Assembly: GCA_946481235.1 (NCBI GenBank)
Contig: CAMLME010000003.1
Coordinates: 1 to 42,513, forward strand
Direction of reading: 5' to 3'
Source: an uncultured Methylobacillus sp.
GTDB lineage: Bacteria > Pseudomonadota > Gammaproteobacteria > Burkholderiales > Methylophilaceae
DNA length: 42,513 nucleotides
Of this stretch, positions 25,844 through 34,034 are shown piece after piece. How positions within the stretch are numbered: position 1 is the first letter of the stretch; every line of letters starts with the position of its first letter. Below the pieces are notes generated by a model. It saw only the letters and a list, made by a program, of their open reading frames with translations. It was not told the origin of the DNA and searched no databases. Position numbers and translations under genes: made by a program.

Positions 25844-25865
25844 AAGGCCGGCTTGCGCCGGCCTT
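25844..25865 (-). terminator. Terminator-like hairpin after pycB, abutting the maf start codon
   Basis: AAGGCCGGC and GCCGGCCTT form a perfect 9-bp stem with a GCAA loop on the minus strand, followed by TTGC. It lies 10 bp after the pycB stop and ends 7 nt before the maf ATG. Confidence 0.75.
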
Positions 25866-25875
25866 CTTACGTCAG

Positions 25876-27717
25876 TTATTGAATTTCGATCAGCGTTTCG
25901 TCAGGCGTCACGCTATCGCCCTTCTTGACGTGCACGCCTATGACGATACCGCTCTTGGGCGCCTGGATCTCGTTTTCCATTTTCATGGCTTCGATGACCA
26001 GCACGCCATCACCGGCATTGACGTTGTCGCCTGCCTTGACCTTGACGTCAACGATGGTACCCGGCATCGCCGTCGTCACGCAGCCTTCATGCGACGGGCG
26101 AGGGCGGCTGCCGTTATTATTCATGGCAACGGTCTTCTTCTTTGATCCCCCGTTACCATTGCCGCCGGAAACCTCGATTTCACTCAGCGTTTCCACCATG
26201 ACTTCTTCCGAAATGCCGTCGACGGAAACATAGAACGGACGTTGTTCTTCGCCAGCATGGCCGCTGCCGGTGAGCTTAATGTGGAAGGTCTCGCCATGCA
26301 GGGTCACCTTGAACTCATTCGGCGCGTAGCGTGCGGAAGAAGGCGTGCTAGCCTCCTTCGATAACAACTGCTCCGGCTTGAGCGAGCCGGCGTTGCGCTC
26401 CTGCAGGAAGGTCTGCGCCAGGTCCGGGAACATGGCATAGGTCAACACATCCTCGTCGCTCTTGGCGAGGTTCTCGATCTGGATGCGCAGCTTGTCCATT
26501 TCATCTTCGAGCAAGTCAGCTGGGCGACAGGTAATGACTTCAAGATTGCCGACAGCAATATTCTTTACTTCACTATTAATGGTGCCGGGAGCTTTACCGT
26601 AGTGACCGAGCAGATAATTTTTGACCTCGGTCGTCACGGACTTGTAGCGAGCACCCGTCAGTACGTTGAGTACGGCCTGGGTACCGACAATTTGCGACGT
26701 CGGAGTCACCAGCGGCGGGAAGCCGAGATCTTCGCGAACGCGCGGAATTTCGGCCAGCACTTCGTCCATGCGGCTCAGGGCGCCTTGCTCCTTAAGCTGA
26801 TTGGACAGGTTGGAAATCATCCCGCCCGGAACCTGGTTCACCAGGACGCGGGTGTCCACGCCGGTGAAGTCGCTCTCGAACTGCCAGTATTTCTTGCGCA
26901 CTTCGCGGAAGTAGGCATTGATTTCCTGTATCGCCACCAGGTCGAGGCCGGTATCGTATTCAGTGCCTCGCAGCGCAGCCACAATGCTTTCGGTAGAAGA
27001 GTGGCTGGCGCCTTCGCCGAAGGCGGAGACGCAGGTGTCCAGTATGCTTGCGCCAGCTTCGACGGCCTTCAGGAAGCTCATTGCCGACAACCCGGAGGTA
27101 GCGTGGCTGTGCAAGTGGATTGGAATATTGATTTCGGCGCGCAGGGCTTTCACCAGGTCTGCTGTCGTGTAGGGCGTGAGCAGGCCGGCCATGTCCTTGA
27201 TTGCGAGCGTATCGCAACCCATGCCCTCAAGTTCTTTCGCCAAACGGACAAAGTGAGGGATGTCATGTACCGGGCTGGTCGTGTAGCTGATGCAGCCTTC
27301 GGCATGCTTGCCGACTTTCTTCACCTCCTCGATGGAAGTGCGCAGGTTGCGCAGGTCGTTCATCGCGTCAAAGATACGGAAGACGTCTACGCCGTTATTG
27401 GCTGATTTGCCGACGAAAGCGCGCACAACATCGTCGGAATAATGACGGTAGCCGAGCAGATTCTGGCCACGCAGCAGCATCTGGATGCGGCTGTTAGGCA
27501 GTGCCTTGCGCAGTTTCTTGAGGCGCTCCCAAGGATCCTCTTTCAAATAACGCACGCAGGCGTCGAAAGTAGCACCGCCCCAGGCCTCAAGTGACCAGAA
27601 ACCGATCGAGTCCAGCTTGGAGCATATCGGCAGCATGTCGTCCGTGCGCAAGCGCGTGGCGATCAAAGACTGATGCCCGTCGCGCAAAACTAATTCTGAA
27701 ACAAATACTTTCGCCAT
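25876..27717 (-). CDS. pycB: Pyruvate carboxylase subunit B (carboxyltransferase + biotin carrier; OadA-like)
   Basis: 613 residues. The carboxyltransferase TIM barrel opens VSELVLRDGHQSLIATRLRTDDM. It has IFDAMNDLRN, the carboxylated Lys in LAIKDMAGLLTP and the metal-binding HLHSH in IPIHLHSHATSG. A Gly/Asn-rich linker (about 528-540) leads to a biotinyl domain with AMKM, the biotin-accepting Lys579 35 residues from the C-terminus. With subunit A it carboxylates pyruvate to oxaloacetate, the anaplerotic step that keeps the TCA/serine pools filled. No membrane partners (OadB/OadG) are nearby, which favours pyruvate carboxylase over the sodium-pumping decarboxylase. It follows pycA by 29 bp. 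Confidence 0.92.
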   Translation of the reverse strand: MAKVFVSELVLRDGHQSLIATRLRTDDMLPICSKLDSIGFWSLEAWGGATFDACVRYLKEDPWERLKKLRKALPNSRIQMLLRGQNLLGYRHYSDDVVRAFVGKSANNGVDVFRIFDAMNDLRNLRTSIEEVKKVGKHAEGCISYTTSPVHDIPHFVRLAKELEGMGCDTLAIKDMAGLLTPYTTADLVKALRAEINIPIHLHSHATSGLSAMSFLKAVEAGASILDTCVSAFGEGASHSSTESIVAALRGTEYDTGLDLVAIQEINAYFREVRKKYWQFESDFTGVDTRVLVNQVPGGMISNLSNQLKEQGALSRMDEVLAEIPRVREDLGFPPLVTPTSQIVGTQAVLNVLTGARYKSVTTEVKNYLLGHYGKAPGTINSEVKNIAVGNLEVITCRPADLLEDEMDKLRIQIENLAKSDEDVLTYAMFPDLAQTFLQERNAGSLKPEQLLSKEASTPSSARYAPNEFKVTLHGETFHIKLTGSGHAGEEQRPFYVSVDGISEEVMVETLSEIEVSGGNGNGGSKKKTVAMNNNGSRPRPSHEGCVTTAMPGTIVDVKVKAGDNVNAGDGVLVIEAMKMENEIQAPKSGIVIGVHVKKGDSVTPDETLIEIQ

Positions 27718-27746
27718 AATATTAACTTACCAGTTTAAGGTTTAAA

Positions 27747-29165
27747 TCAAATGCCTTCGTGCGCAGCGATGGCAGCCGAAATTGCAGCCGCGATCAATTC
27801 CGGCGGCAACTCGGTTTCGTAGTTAATCAGTTCGGGGTGTGCCTCGACAAAGCTCGTGTCGAAATCCGCTCCCCTGAAATCCGGATGCTTCAGGATTTCC
27901 TGATAATAAGGAATCGTAGTCTTGACTCCATAGACCACCATGTCGTTCAGTGCGCGCCGACCGCGTTCGACTACGCCTTCCCAGGTCAGTGCCCAGACGG
28001 TCAGCTTGGCACACATCGAATCGTAATAGGGAGGAATCACATAACCACTATACATCGCAGCATCGACGCGCACGCCGGGGCCGCCAGGTGCATAGTAGCG
28101 CGTAATCTTGCCGAAACTGGGCAGGAAACCGTTTTTCGGGTCTTCTGCATTGATTCGGAATTCCATTGCATAACCTCGGAATTTGACATCTTCCTGCTGG
28201 TATTGAAGCTTGAGGCCGTCTGCAATTCGAATCTGCTCCTGCACGATGTCGATCCCGGTAATGCTTTCCGTCACCGTGTGCTCAACCTGCAAGCGCGTGT
28301 TCATTTCCATGAAGTAGAAATTGTTGTCCTGGTCCAGCAGGAACTCCACAGTACCGGCGTTCTTGTAGGAAACCGCTTTAGCCGCTTTTACCGCCAGCTT
28401 GCCGATATATTCGCGCTGCGCCTGCGACAGTTGCGGCGATGGAGCGATTTCAATCAGCTTCTGGTTGCGGCGCTGGATGGAGCAGTCGCGTTCAAACAGA
28501 TGAATCGCGTTGCCATGTGCGTCAGCCAGAATCTGTACTTCAATATGACGCGGATTGACCACGCATTTTTCAAGGAAAACTTCTGGTTTTCCGAAAGCCT
28601 TGCTGGCTTCTGAAATCACTCGCTCATAGTTGCCGAGCAATTCCTTTTCGTTATTGCAGCGACGTATACCGCGGCCGCCGCCGCCGTTGGTAGCCTTGAG
28701 CATGATCGGATAACCGATTTTCTTTGCCAGAGCTACCGCTTCCTCGACGTTTTCCAGATTGCCATTGCTGCCTGGCACACAGGGGATGCCGGCGGCGATC
28801 ATGGCATTGCGTGCCTGAATCTTGTCGCCCATCTGGCGAATGACGCTAGCATTGGGGCCGATAAACTTGATGCCGCGGCGCGCGCAGATTTCCGCCAGCT
28901 CGGGATTCTCCGAGAGAAAGCCGTAGCCGGGGTGCAAGGCGTCGCAACCTGACGCTACGGCCAGGTTGACTATATTATGCGCATTCAGATAGCCGACAAC
29001 CGGATCCGAGCCGATATTATAGGCTTCGTCCGCCTTCTTGACGTGCAAGGCGTGGCGATCCGCATCGGTATAGATTGCCACCGACTCGATACCCATTTCC
29101 GAGCAGGCGCGGACAATCCGAACTGCGATTTCGCCACGATTGGCAACGAGGATTTTTTTGATCAC
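27747..29165 (-). CDS. pycA: Pyruvate carboxylase subunit A (biotin carboxylase)
   Basis: 472 residues from GTG 29165 (VIKKILVANRGEIAVRIVRAC), the length and start of two-subunit pyruvate carboxylase A proteins. GTG 29186 is in frame but would add seven unusual residues. Motifs are the ATP-grasp Gly-rich loop MLKATNGGGGRGIRR, EKCVVNPRHIEVQILAD, ERDCSIQRRNQKLIE, EFLLDQDNNFYFMEMNTRLQVEHTVTE and FRINAEDP. It carboxylates the biotin on PycB using ATP and bicarbonate. An AccC role in acetyl-CoA carboxylase is less likely because the carboxyltransferase/biotin partner is encoded next. It is divergent from yceD, with only about 50 bp between the coding regions. Confidence 0.9.
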   Translation of the reverse strand: MIKKILVANRGEIAVRIVRACSEMGIESVAIYTDADRHALHVKKADEAYNIGSDPVVGYLNAHNIVNLAVASGCDALHPGYGFLSENPELAEICARRGIKFIGPNASVIRQMGDKIQARNAMIAAGIPCVPGSNGNLENVEEAVALAKKIGYPIMLKATNGGGGRGIRRCNNEKELLGNYERVISEASKAFGKPEVFLEKCVVNPRHIEVQILADAHGNAIHLFERDCSIQRRNQKLIEIAPSPQLSQAQREYIGKLAVKAAKAVSYKNAGTVEFLLDQDNNFYFMEMNTRLQVEHTVTESITGIDIVQEQIRIADGLKLQYQQEDVKFRGYAMEFRINAEDPKNGFLPSFGKITRYYAPGGPGVRVDAAMYSGYVIPPYYDSMCAKLTVWALTWEGVVERGRRALNDMVVYGVKTTIPYYQEILKHPDFRGADFDTSFVEAHPELINYETELPPELIAAAISAAIAAHEGI

Positions 29166-29179
29166 GAGAGGCCCGATTT

Positions 29180-29208
29180 TTGACACAAAAACCGGCAGAT
29201 TGTAACAT
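29180..29208 (+). promoter_or_regulatory. Sigma-70 promoter of the yceD-rpmF unit
   Basis: A perfect TTGACA (29180-29185) and TAACAT (29203-29208) are spaced 17 bp apart. The predicted start at about 29215 is only 2-3 nt before the yceD ATG (29218), so the mRNA would be almost leaderless. Confidence 0.75.
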
Positions 29209-29217
29209 GCGCGGCTT

Positions 29218-29718
29218 ATGACTTACCAGACCAGCATTGACGGGCTAGACTTTGCGAGAAAATCTCTCGAGATTCATGATACAATCGCGGTCTTCGATTT
29301 TTCCAGGCTGAAAGATCTGCTGTTTTCGCCTGACGGCGAAGTGCAGTTTCGATTGTCAGGCGGTCGTGATGCACAAGGCCAGCCGCAGCTCGAATTGCAC
29401 GTGCAAGGCCACTTTAATCTGGCCTGCCAGAGGTGCCTTGGAGCGATGGCGTTTGATCTTGATGCAACCACGCGTTTTTTGTTGGTTCCGGATGAAAGCA
29501 GGCTGCCGGCGCCAGAGGATGAGCGCGATGATGTCGATTACATCGTCGCAGACGCCCCGATTGACGTGTTGGCACTGATTGAAGACGAAGTGCTGCTGGG
29601 CTTGCCCTTGGCGCCCGCGCATGACGATGTGAATTGCAGCGACGCCCTTTCGGCGGCGAAAGAACAAAAAGAAAGTCCCTTCAAGGTGTTGCAGGGACTC
29701 AAATTAAACAAAGATTGA
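29218..29718 (+). CDS. yceD: YceD (DUF177) protein, 23S rRNA accumulation factor family
   Basis: 166 residues of the YceD/DUF177 family, encoded next to rpmF in most proteobacteria and required for normal 23S rRNA accumulation in some bacteria and plastids. Conserved parts are FARKSLEIHDTIAVFDFSRL at the N-terminus, HFNLACQRCLGAMAFDLD with the paired Cys (CQRC), and DDVDYIVADAPIDVLALIEDEVLLGLPLAP. The N-terminus at ATG 29218 fits the family, but there is no Shine-Dalgarno sequence and the promoter ends just upstream. Confidence 0.92.
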   Translation: MTYQTSIDGLDFARKSLEIHDTIAVFDFSRLKDLLFSPDGEVQFRLSGGRDAQGQPQLELHVQGHFNLACQRCLGAMAFDLDATTRFLLVPDESRLPAPEDERDDVDYIVADAPIDVLALIEDEVLLGLPLAPAHDDVNCSDALSAAKEQKESPFKVLQGLKLNKD

Positions 29719-29744
29719 GTAGTTTTATTTTTAGGAGCAAGTAA

Positions 29745-29924
29745 ATGGCCGTCCAACAGAACAAGAAGTCGCCGTCGAAGCGCGGTATGCATCGCTCGCA
29801 CGACTTTCTGACCAACCCGCCTCTGGCAGTAGAGCCGACCACCGGCGAAGTGCATCTGCGTCATCACGTGAGCCCCAGCGGCTACTATCGTGGCCGCAAG
29901 GTGCTGCCTTCCAAGGGCGAGTAA
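29745..29924 (+). CDS. rpmF: 50S ribosomal protein L32
   Basis: 59 residues: [20 protein letters not shown], then [33 protein letters not shown]. This is bacterial L32 (bL32), a small basic protein of the large subunit. Like most betaproteobacterial copies it lacks the four-Cys zinc ribbon. AGGAG is nine bases before ATG 29745. It lies between yceD and plsX as in E. coli. The product is too short for many ORF filters but unambiguous. Confidence 0.97.
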   Translation: MAVQQNKKSPSKRGMHRSHDFLTNPPLAVEPTTGEVHLRHHVSPSGYYRGRKVLPSKGE

Positions 29925-29945
29925 GTTTAGATATTGAAAACAGAC

Positions 29946-29978
29946 GCGCCGTCTCGTCATTGAGGCGGCGCTTTGTTT
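29946..29978 (+). terminator. Terminator/attenuator hairpin between rpmF and plsX
   Basis: GCGCCGTCTC (29946-29955) and GAGGCGGCGC (29962-29971) form a 10-bp stem (one G-U pair) with loop GTCATT. TTTGTTT follows and then immediately the plsX ATG at 29979. It looks like an intrinsic terminator that also covers the plsX ribosome-binding region. Confidence 0.7.
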
Positions 29979-31016
29979 ATGGACATTACCGTTGCAATTG
30001 ACGCCATGGGTGGCGATCATGGCCCCCATGTCACCGTGCCTGCTGCGCTGCATGCGCTCAAGCAGGATAACGAAATCAATATCGTCCTGGTCGGGCTCAC
30101 CGACGTCATAGAGGCCGAACTGCGCGCTCATGGCGCCAAGGTCGGCCCGCGTCTACGCATTCATCACGCCAGCGAAGTGGTTGCCATGGACGAATCTCCT
30201 CAAAGCGCCTTGCGCGGCAAGAAGGATTCCTCGATGCGTGTGGCCATTAATCTGGTCAAGAGCGGGGAGGCGGGCGCCTGCGTCAGTGCGGGGAATACCG
30301 GTGCGCTGATGGCAATCGCCCGATTCGTGCTAAAAACCCTGCCTGGCATTGATCGTCCAGCCATTGCATCGACATTGCCGACGCAAAAAGGGCAGATCTA
30401 TATGCTCGACCTCGGCGCAAACGCCGATTGCACGGCGGAGCATCTCCTTCAATTCGCGATCATGGGCGCGATGCTCGTTTCCTGCGTGGAACATAAGGAG
30501 CGTCCGACTGTAGGCCTGCTGAATATCGGCTCCGAAGACATCAAGGGTAATGAAGTGGTGAAGCAGGCCGGCGAGTTGCTGCGTGCAAGTCACCTCAACT
30601 TCTACGGCAATGTCGAGGGTAACGATATCTATAAGGGCACGACCGATCTCGTCGTTTGTGATGGTTTTGTCGGCAATGTTGCGCTCAAGACCTCCGAGGG
30701 GCTGGCGCAAATGATTCGGCAGTTTCTTACCATTGAGTTCAAGCGCAACATCTTTACCAAGATAGCTGCGCTGTTCGCAATGCCTGTCCTTAATGCTTTC
30801 AAGCGCCGCCTCGACCCTCGCCGCTACAACGGTGCGAGCCTGCTCGGCTTGCGCGGCATTGTTGTAAAAAGTCACGGCGGTGCTGACAGCTTTGCCTTCC
30901 AACATGCCATCGACACCGCCATAGAAGAGGCCCGCAGCGGAATTTTGCGCCGCATCAGCGACCAGCTTGCGATCGAACACGTGCAACCGACATTACAGAA
31001 AAAGATACCTGCATGA
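29979..31016 (+). CDS. plsX: Phosphate acyltransferase PlsX
   Basis: 345 residues: [123 protein letters not shown]. These are the standard PlsX motifs. It makes acyl-phosphate from acyl-ACP, the donor for PlsY in phospholipid synthesis, and so links fatty-acid and membrane synthesis. The start is ATG 29979. An in-frame TTG at 29973 would lie in the U-run of the preceding hairpin. No free Shine-Dalgarno sequence is visible. Its stop overlaps fabH by 4 bp. Confidence 0.96.
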   Translation: MDITVAIDAMGGDHGPHVTVPAALHALKQDNEINIVLVGLTDVIEAELRAHGAKVGPRLRIHHASEVVAMDESPQSALRGKKDSSMRVAINLVKSGEAGACVSAGNTGALMAIARFVLKTLPGIDRPAIASTLPTQKGQIYMLDLGANADCTAEHLLQFAIMGAMLVSCVEHKERPTVGLLNIGSEDIKGNEVVKQAGELLRASHLNFYGNVEGNDIYKGTTDLVVCDGFVGNVALKTSEGLAQMIRQFLTIEFKRNIFTKIAALFAMPVLNAFKRRLDPRRYNGASLLGLRGIVVKSHGGADSFAFQHAIDTAIEEARSGILRRISDQLAIEHVQPTLQKKIPA

Positions 31017-31966
31017 CCTATTCCCGCATTGCAGGGACCGGCAGTTACCTGCCGAACAAAGTGCTTACCAATGCCGATCTTGAGCGCATGGTTGAAACGA
31101 CTGACGAATGGATCGTCTCCCGTACCGGTATTCGCGAACGGCACATTGCCGCCGAGGATGAATTTACCAGCGATCTGGCTCTGAAGGCTTCGCTCCGCGC
31201 AATCGAGGCTGCCGGCGTCATGCCTCAGGATATAGATCTGATTATCGTGGCTACAACGACACCGGATCGCATTTTTCCCGGTACAGCTTGCCTGTTGCAG
31301 GGCAAGCTGGGCATCGCAGGCTGTCCTGCGTTTGATATCCAGGCGGTATGCAGCGGTTTTGTTTATGCATTAACGACGGCCGATCAGTTCATCAAAAGCG
31401 GTGCAGCGAAGTGCGCCCTGGTCGTCGGCGCCGAAACGATTTCCCGTATCACCGACTGGAGCGACCGTAGCAATTGCATCCTGTGGGGCGATGGCGCGGG
31501 TGCTGTCATCCTCCAGGCTAGCGAAGAGGCCGGCATCATTTCTACCCACCTGCATGCAGATGGCAGCTATGCCAGTCTTTTGCACGTGACGGGCGGTGCG
31601 CTGCATCAGAACAGCAAGCCCACCATCCAGATGGAAGGCAACGCTGTTTTCAAGATGGCAGTCAACACGCTGGACGCGATCGTCGATGAAACGCTCGATG
31701 CCAACGGCATGGGCAAACATCACGTCGACTGGCTTGTTCCCCACCAAGCAAACATCCGCATCATCCAGGCCACCGCGAAAAAGCTCGGCATGGGCATGGA
31801 ACGCGTGGTGGTCACTGTGGACAAACATGGCAATACCTCGGCAGCCTCGATTCCGCTGGCGCTTGACGTCGCGGTGCTTGACGGTCGTATCCAGCGAGGC
31901 GAAACCGTTCTAATGGAAGCGTTCGGCGGCGGCTTCACCTGGGGTTCCGTTTTACTCAAGTACTAG
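31013..31966 (+). CDS. fabH: Beta-ketoacyl-ACP synthase III
   Basis: 317 residues. Catalytic C113 lies in [14 protein letters not shown]. The His is in [13 protein letters not shown] and the Asn in [13 protein letters not shown], giving the Cys-His-Asn triad of FabH. It condenses acetyl-CoA with malonyl-ACP to start fatty-acid chains. N-terminal [20 protein letters not shown] and [13 protein letters not shown] are typical. It is coupled to plsX (ATGA) and 12 bp from fabD. Confidence 0.97.
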   Translation: MTYSRIAGTGSYLPNKVLTNADLERMVETTDEWIVSRTGIRERHIAAEDEFTSDLALKASLRAIEAAGVMPQDIDLIIVATTTPDRIFPGTACLLQGKLGIAGCPAFDIQAVCSGFVYALTTADQFIKSGAAKCALVVGAETISRITDWSDRSNCILWGDGAGAVILQASEEAGIISTHLHADGSYASLLHVTGGALHQNSKPTIQMEGNAVFKMAVNTLDAIVDETLDANGMGKHHVDWLVPHQANIRIIQATAKKLGMGMERVVVTVDKHGNTSAASIPLALDVAVLDGRIQRGETVLMEAFGGGFTWGSVLLKY

Positions 31967-31978
31967 AGACCAAATTAC

Positions 31979-32908
31979 ATGAAATTCGCATTCCTTTTTC
32001 CCGGCCAGGGCTCACAATCGGTCGGCATGATGCAGGGTTTCGGCGATCAGCCGGTCATTCGCGATACATTTACCGAAGCATCCGACGTGCTTGGACAGGA
32101 TCTGTGGCGCATGGTTACGGAGCCGAACGAGGAGCTTAACCAAACTGCTAATACGCAGCCGCTGATGTTGACGGCCGGTGTCGCTGTATGGCGCGCATGG
32201 CTGGAGGCGGGCGGTGTGCAGCCATCCCTGATGGCGGGACATAGCCTGGGCGAATATACGGCTCTGGTCGCGGCCGGCGCACTGGAATTCTCCGCCGCAT
32301 TACCTTTGGTGCGGTATCGTGCCGAAGTAATGCAGGGCGCGGTGGCTGAAGGGATTGGCGCCATGGCCGCCATTCTCGGTCTGGATGACGATACGGTTCG
32401 CGCCGTCTGCAGCGAAAGCGCGCAAGGCGAAGTACTGGAAGCGGTTAATTTCAATTCGCCAGGCCAGGTTGTGATCGCCGGTCACAAGTCCGCTGTAGAG
32501 CGCGGTATGGAGGCGGCCAAGGCCAAAGGCGCGAAGCGTGCGTTGATTCTGCCGGTAAGCGTGCCATCCCATTGTGCATTGATGAAGCCGGCTGCCGATA
32601 AACTCGCGGTCTATCTGGGGGATGTTGCGGTCAATGCTCCCCACATACCCGTATTACACAATGCCGACGTTGCTGCATACTCCGATGCGGCCAGCATCAA
32701 GGATGCCTTGGTGCGCCAGCTTTATAGCCCGGTACGCTGGGTGGAAACCATACAGGCCATTGCCACACAAGGTGTCGCACATGCGGCCGAGTGCGGCCCC
32801 GGAAAGGTGCTTGCTGGCCTGAACAAGCGCATCGTTTCTGACATGACTTGCTTCGCATTGACTGGCGTAGAAGCCGTCGCTGAAGCCAAAAACCAACTGA
32901 ACGGATAA
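31979..32908 (+). CDS. fabD: Malonyl-CoA:ACP transacylase
   Basis: 309 residues: FLFPGQGSQSVGM at the N-terminus, the nucleophile S89 in GHSLGEYTA, the Arg in PLVRYRAEVMQ and the catalytic His in VPSHCALMKPAA. It moves malonyl from CoA to ACP. It sits between fabH and fabG with short gaps, in the canonical order. Confidence 0.97.
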   Translation: MKFAFLFPGQGSQSVGMMQGFGDQPVIRDTFTEASDVLGQDLWRMVTEPNEELNQTANTQPLMLTAGVAVWRAWLEAGGVQPSLMAGHSLGEYTALVAAGALEFSAALPLVRYRAEVMQGAVAEGIGAMAAILGLDDDTVRAVCSESAQGEVLEAVNFNSPGQVVIAGHKSAVERGMEAAKAKGAKRALILPVSVPSHCALMKPAADKLAVYLGDVAVNAPHIPVLHNADVAAYSDAASIKDALVRQLYSPVRWVETIQAIATQGVAHAAECGPGKVLAGLNKRIVSDMTCFALTGVEAVAEAKNQLNG

Positions 32909-32918
32909 AGAGGAAATC

Positions 32919-33656
32919 ATGCAAGGTCAAGTTGCTCTTGTCACCGGCGCCAGCCGCGGCATTGGTGCCGCCATTGCCCAAACTCTTGGCAAGCAGGGTG
33001 CGACCGTCATCGGTACTGCCACTACGCAAAATGGCGCCGATCAAATCACCGCTTCATTGCAGCAAGCAGGAGTCAAGGGTGTCGGCATGTCCCTGGACGT
33101 CAACGATGCAGCCCAGGTCGAAGCTGTGTTGAAGGAAATCTCCGATAAATTCGGCGAGATCGCAATTCTGGTCAATAATGCCGGTGTGACGCGAGACACC
33201 CTGCTGATGCGTATGAAGGAGGAAGATTGGGATATGGTGATGTCGACCAATCTCAAGTCAGTGTTCCGCCTCTCGCAAGCAGTATTGCGCCCTATGATGA
33301 AAGCGCGCTATGGCCGTATCATCAATATTTCTTCTGTTGTCGGCCACTCGGGTAATGCAGGCCAGACGAATTATTCCGCTGCCAAGGCAGGCATGACCGG
33401 TTTTACCAAGTCGCTGGCGCAGGAGGTCGGCAGTCGTGGAATCACGGTCAACTGCGTTGCACCGGGCTTTATCGATACCGACATGACGCGCGAGTTGCCC
33501 GAAGAGCAGCGCAACCGCCTGCTGCAGCAAATCCCGCTGGGCCGTCTCGGTCAAGTGGACGACATCGCCGCGGCAGTGGCTTTTCTGGCATCGCCTACGG
33601 CCGGCTATATCTCTGGTGAAACACTGCACGTCAACGGTGGTATGTACATGGCGTAA
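32919..33656 (+). CDS. fabG: 3-oxoacyl-ACP reductase
   Basis: 245 residues of the short-chain dehydrogenase family. The NADP-binding TGASRGIG is at 9-16, with NNAGVTRD, the catalytic Ser in NISSVVGHSGN, YSAAKAG (Tyr/Lys) and the C-terminal GYISGETLHVNGGMYM. It reduces beta-ketoacyl-ACP. AGAGGA precedes ATG 32919. It is followed by two terminator-like hairpins before acpP. Confidence 0.97.
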   Translation: MQGQVALVTGASRGIGAAIAQTLGKQGATVIGTATTQNGADQITASLQQAGVKGVGMSLDVNDAAQVEAVLKEISDKFGEIAILVNNAGVTRDTLLMRMKEEDWDMVMSTNLKSVFRLSQAVLRPMMKARYGRIINISSVVGHSGNAGQTNYSAAKAGMTGFTKSLAQEVGSRGITVNCVAPGFIDTDMTRELPEEQRNRLLQQIPLGRLGQVDDIAAAVAFLASPTAGYISGETLHVNGGMYMA

Positions 33657-33670
33657 GCCATTCGGGAGCG

Positions 33671-33692
33671 GTGATGTTGCTGCCGCTTTTTT
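33671..33692 (+). terminator. Weak terminator after fabG
   Basis: A short GCGG / CCGC stem is followed by TTTTTT (about 33686-33692). The 4-5 bp stem is weak, but the T-run is good. Confidence 0.4.
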
Positions 33693-33733
33693 GAATTCCT
33701 CGGGAGATTTGCTAGAATAGCCCGAGATTTTTT
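33691..33733 (+). promoter_or_regulatory. acpP promoter embedded in a terminator-like hairpin
   Basis: TTGAAT (33691-33696) and TAGAAT (33713-33718) are 16 bp apart, with an extended -10 TGC. CTCGGG (33699-33704) and CCCGAG (33721-33726) flank the -10 and are followed by ATTTTTT (33727-33733), an intrinsic-terminator shape for read-through RNA. Transcription from the promoter would start near 33725, inside the 3' arm, and so escape the hairpin. Confidence 0.65.
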
Positions 33734-33762
33734 GCTGTAATCATTAGACCAAGGGGAAACAA

Positions 33763-33999
33763 ATGTCCGATATTGAACAACGTGTCAAAAAGATCGTTGC
33801 CGAACAACTGGGTGCCAACGAAGCTGATGTGAAGAACGCATCCTCCTTCGTGGACGACCTCGGTGCCGATTCTCTCGATACCGTCGAGCTGGTCATGGCG
33901 CTGGAAGAAGAATTCGGCTGCGAAATTCCTGATGAAGATGCTGAAAAGATCACCACCGTCCAACAGGCGATCGACTACGTCAACACCAACGTCAAGTAA
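33763..33999 (+). CDS. acpP: Acyl carrier protein
   Basis: 78 acidic residues. S37 in [18 protein letters not shown] carries the phosphopantetheine arm. [17 protein letters not shown] at the start is typical. It is the central carrier of fatty-acid synthesis and needs high expression, which fits its own extended -10 promoter upstream. AAGGGGAAACAA precedes ATG 33763. Confidence 0.98.
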   Translation: MSDIEQRVKKIVAEQLGANEADVKNASSFVDDLGADSLDTVELVMALEEEFGCEIPDEDAEKITTVQQAIDYVNTNVK

Positions 34000-34034
34000 G
34001 TAATACCACTTCTTTTTCTTTTCTCGGAGTTGCC

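Noticed and set aside
25279..26145. 288-codon plus-strand frame over maf and pycB
   Set aside because: It crosses two well-supported genes on the other strand and has no family features.
27759..28613. 284-codon plus-strand frame antisense to pycA
   Set aside because: Shadow of the biotin carboxylase reading frame.
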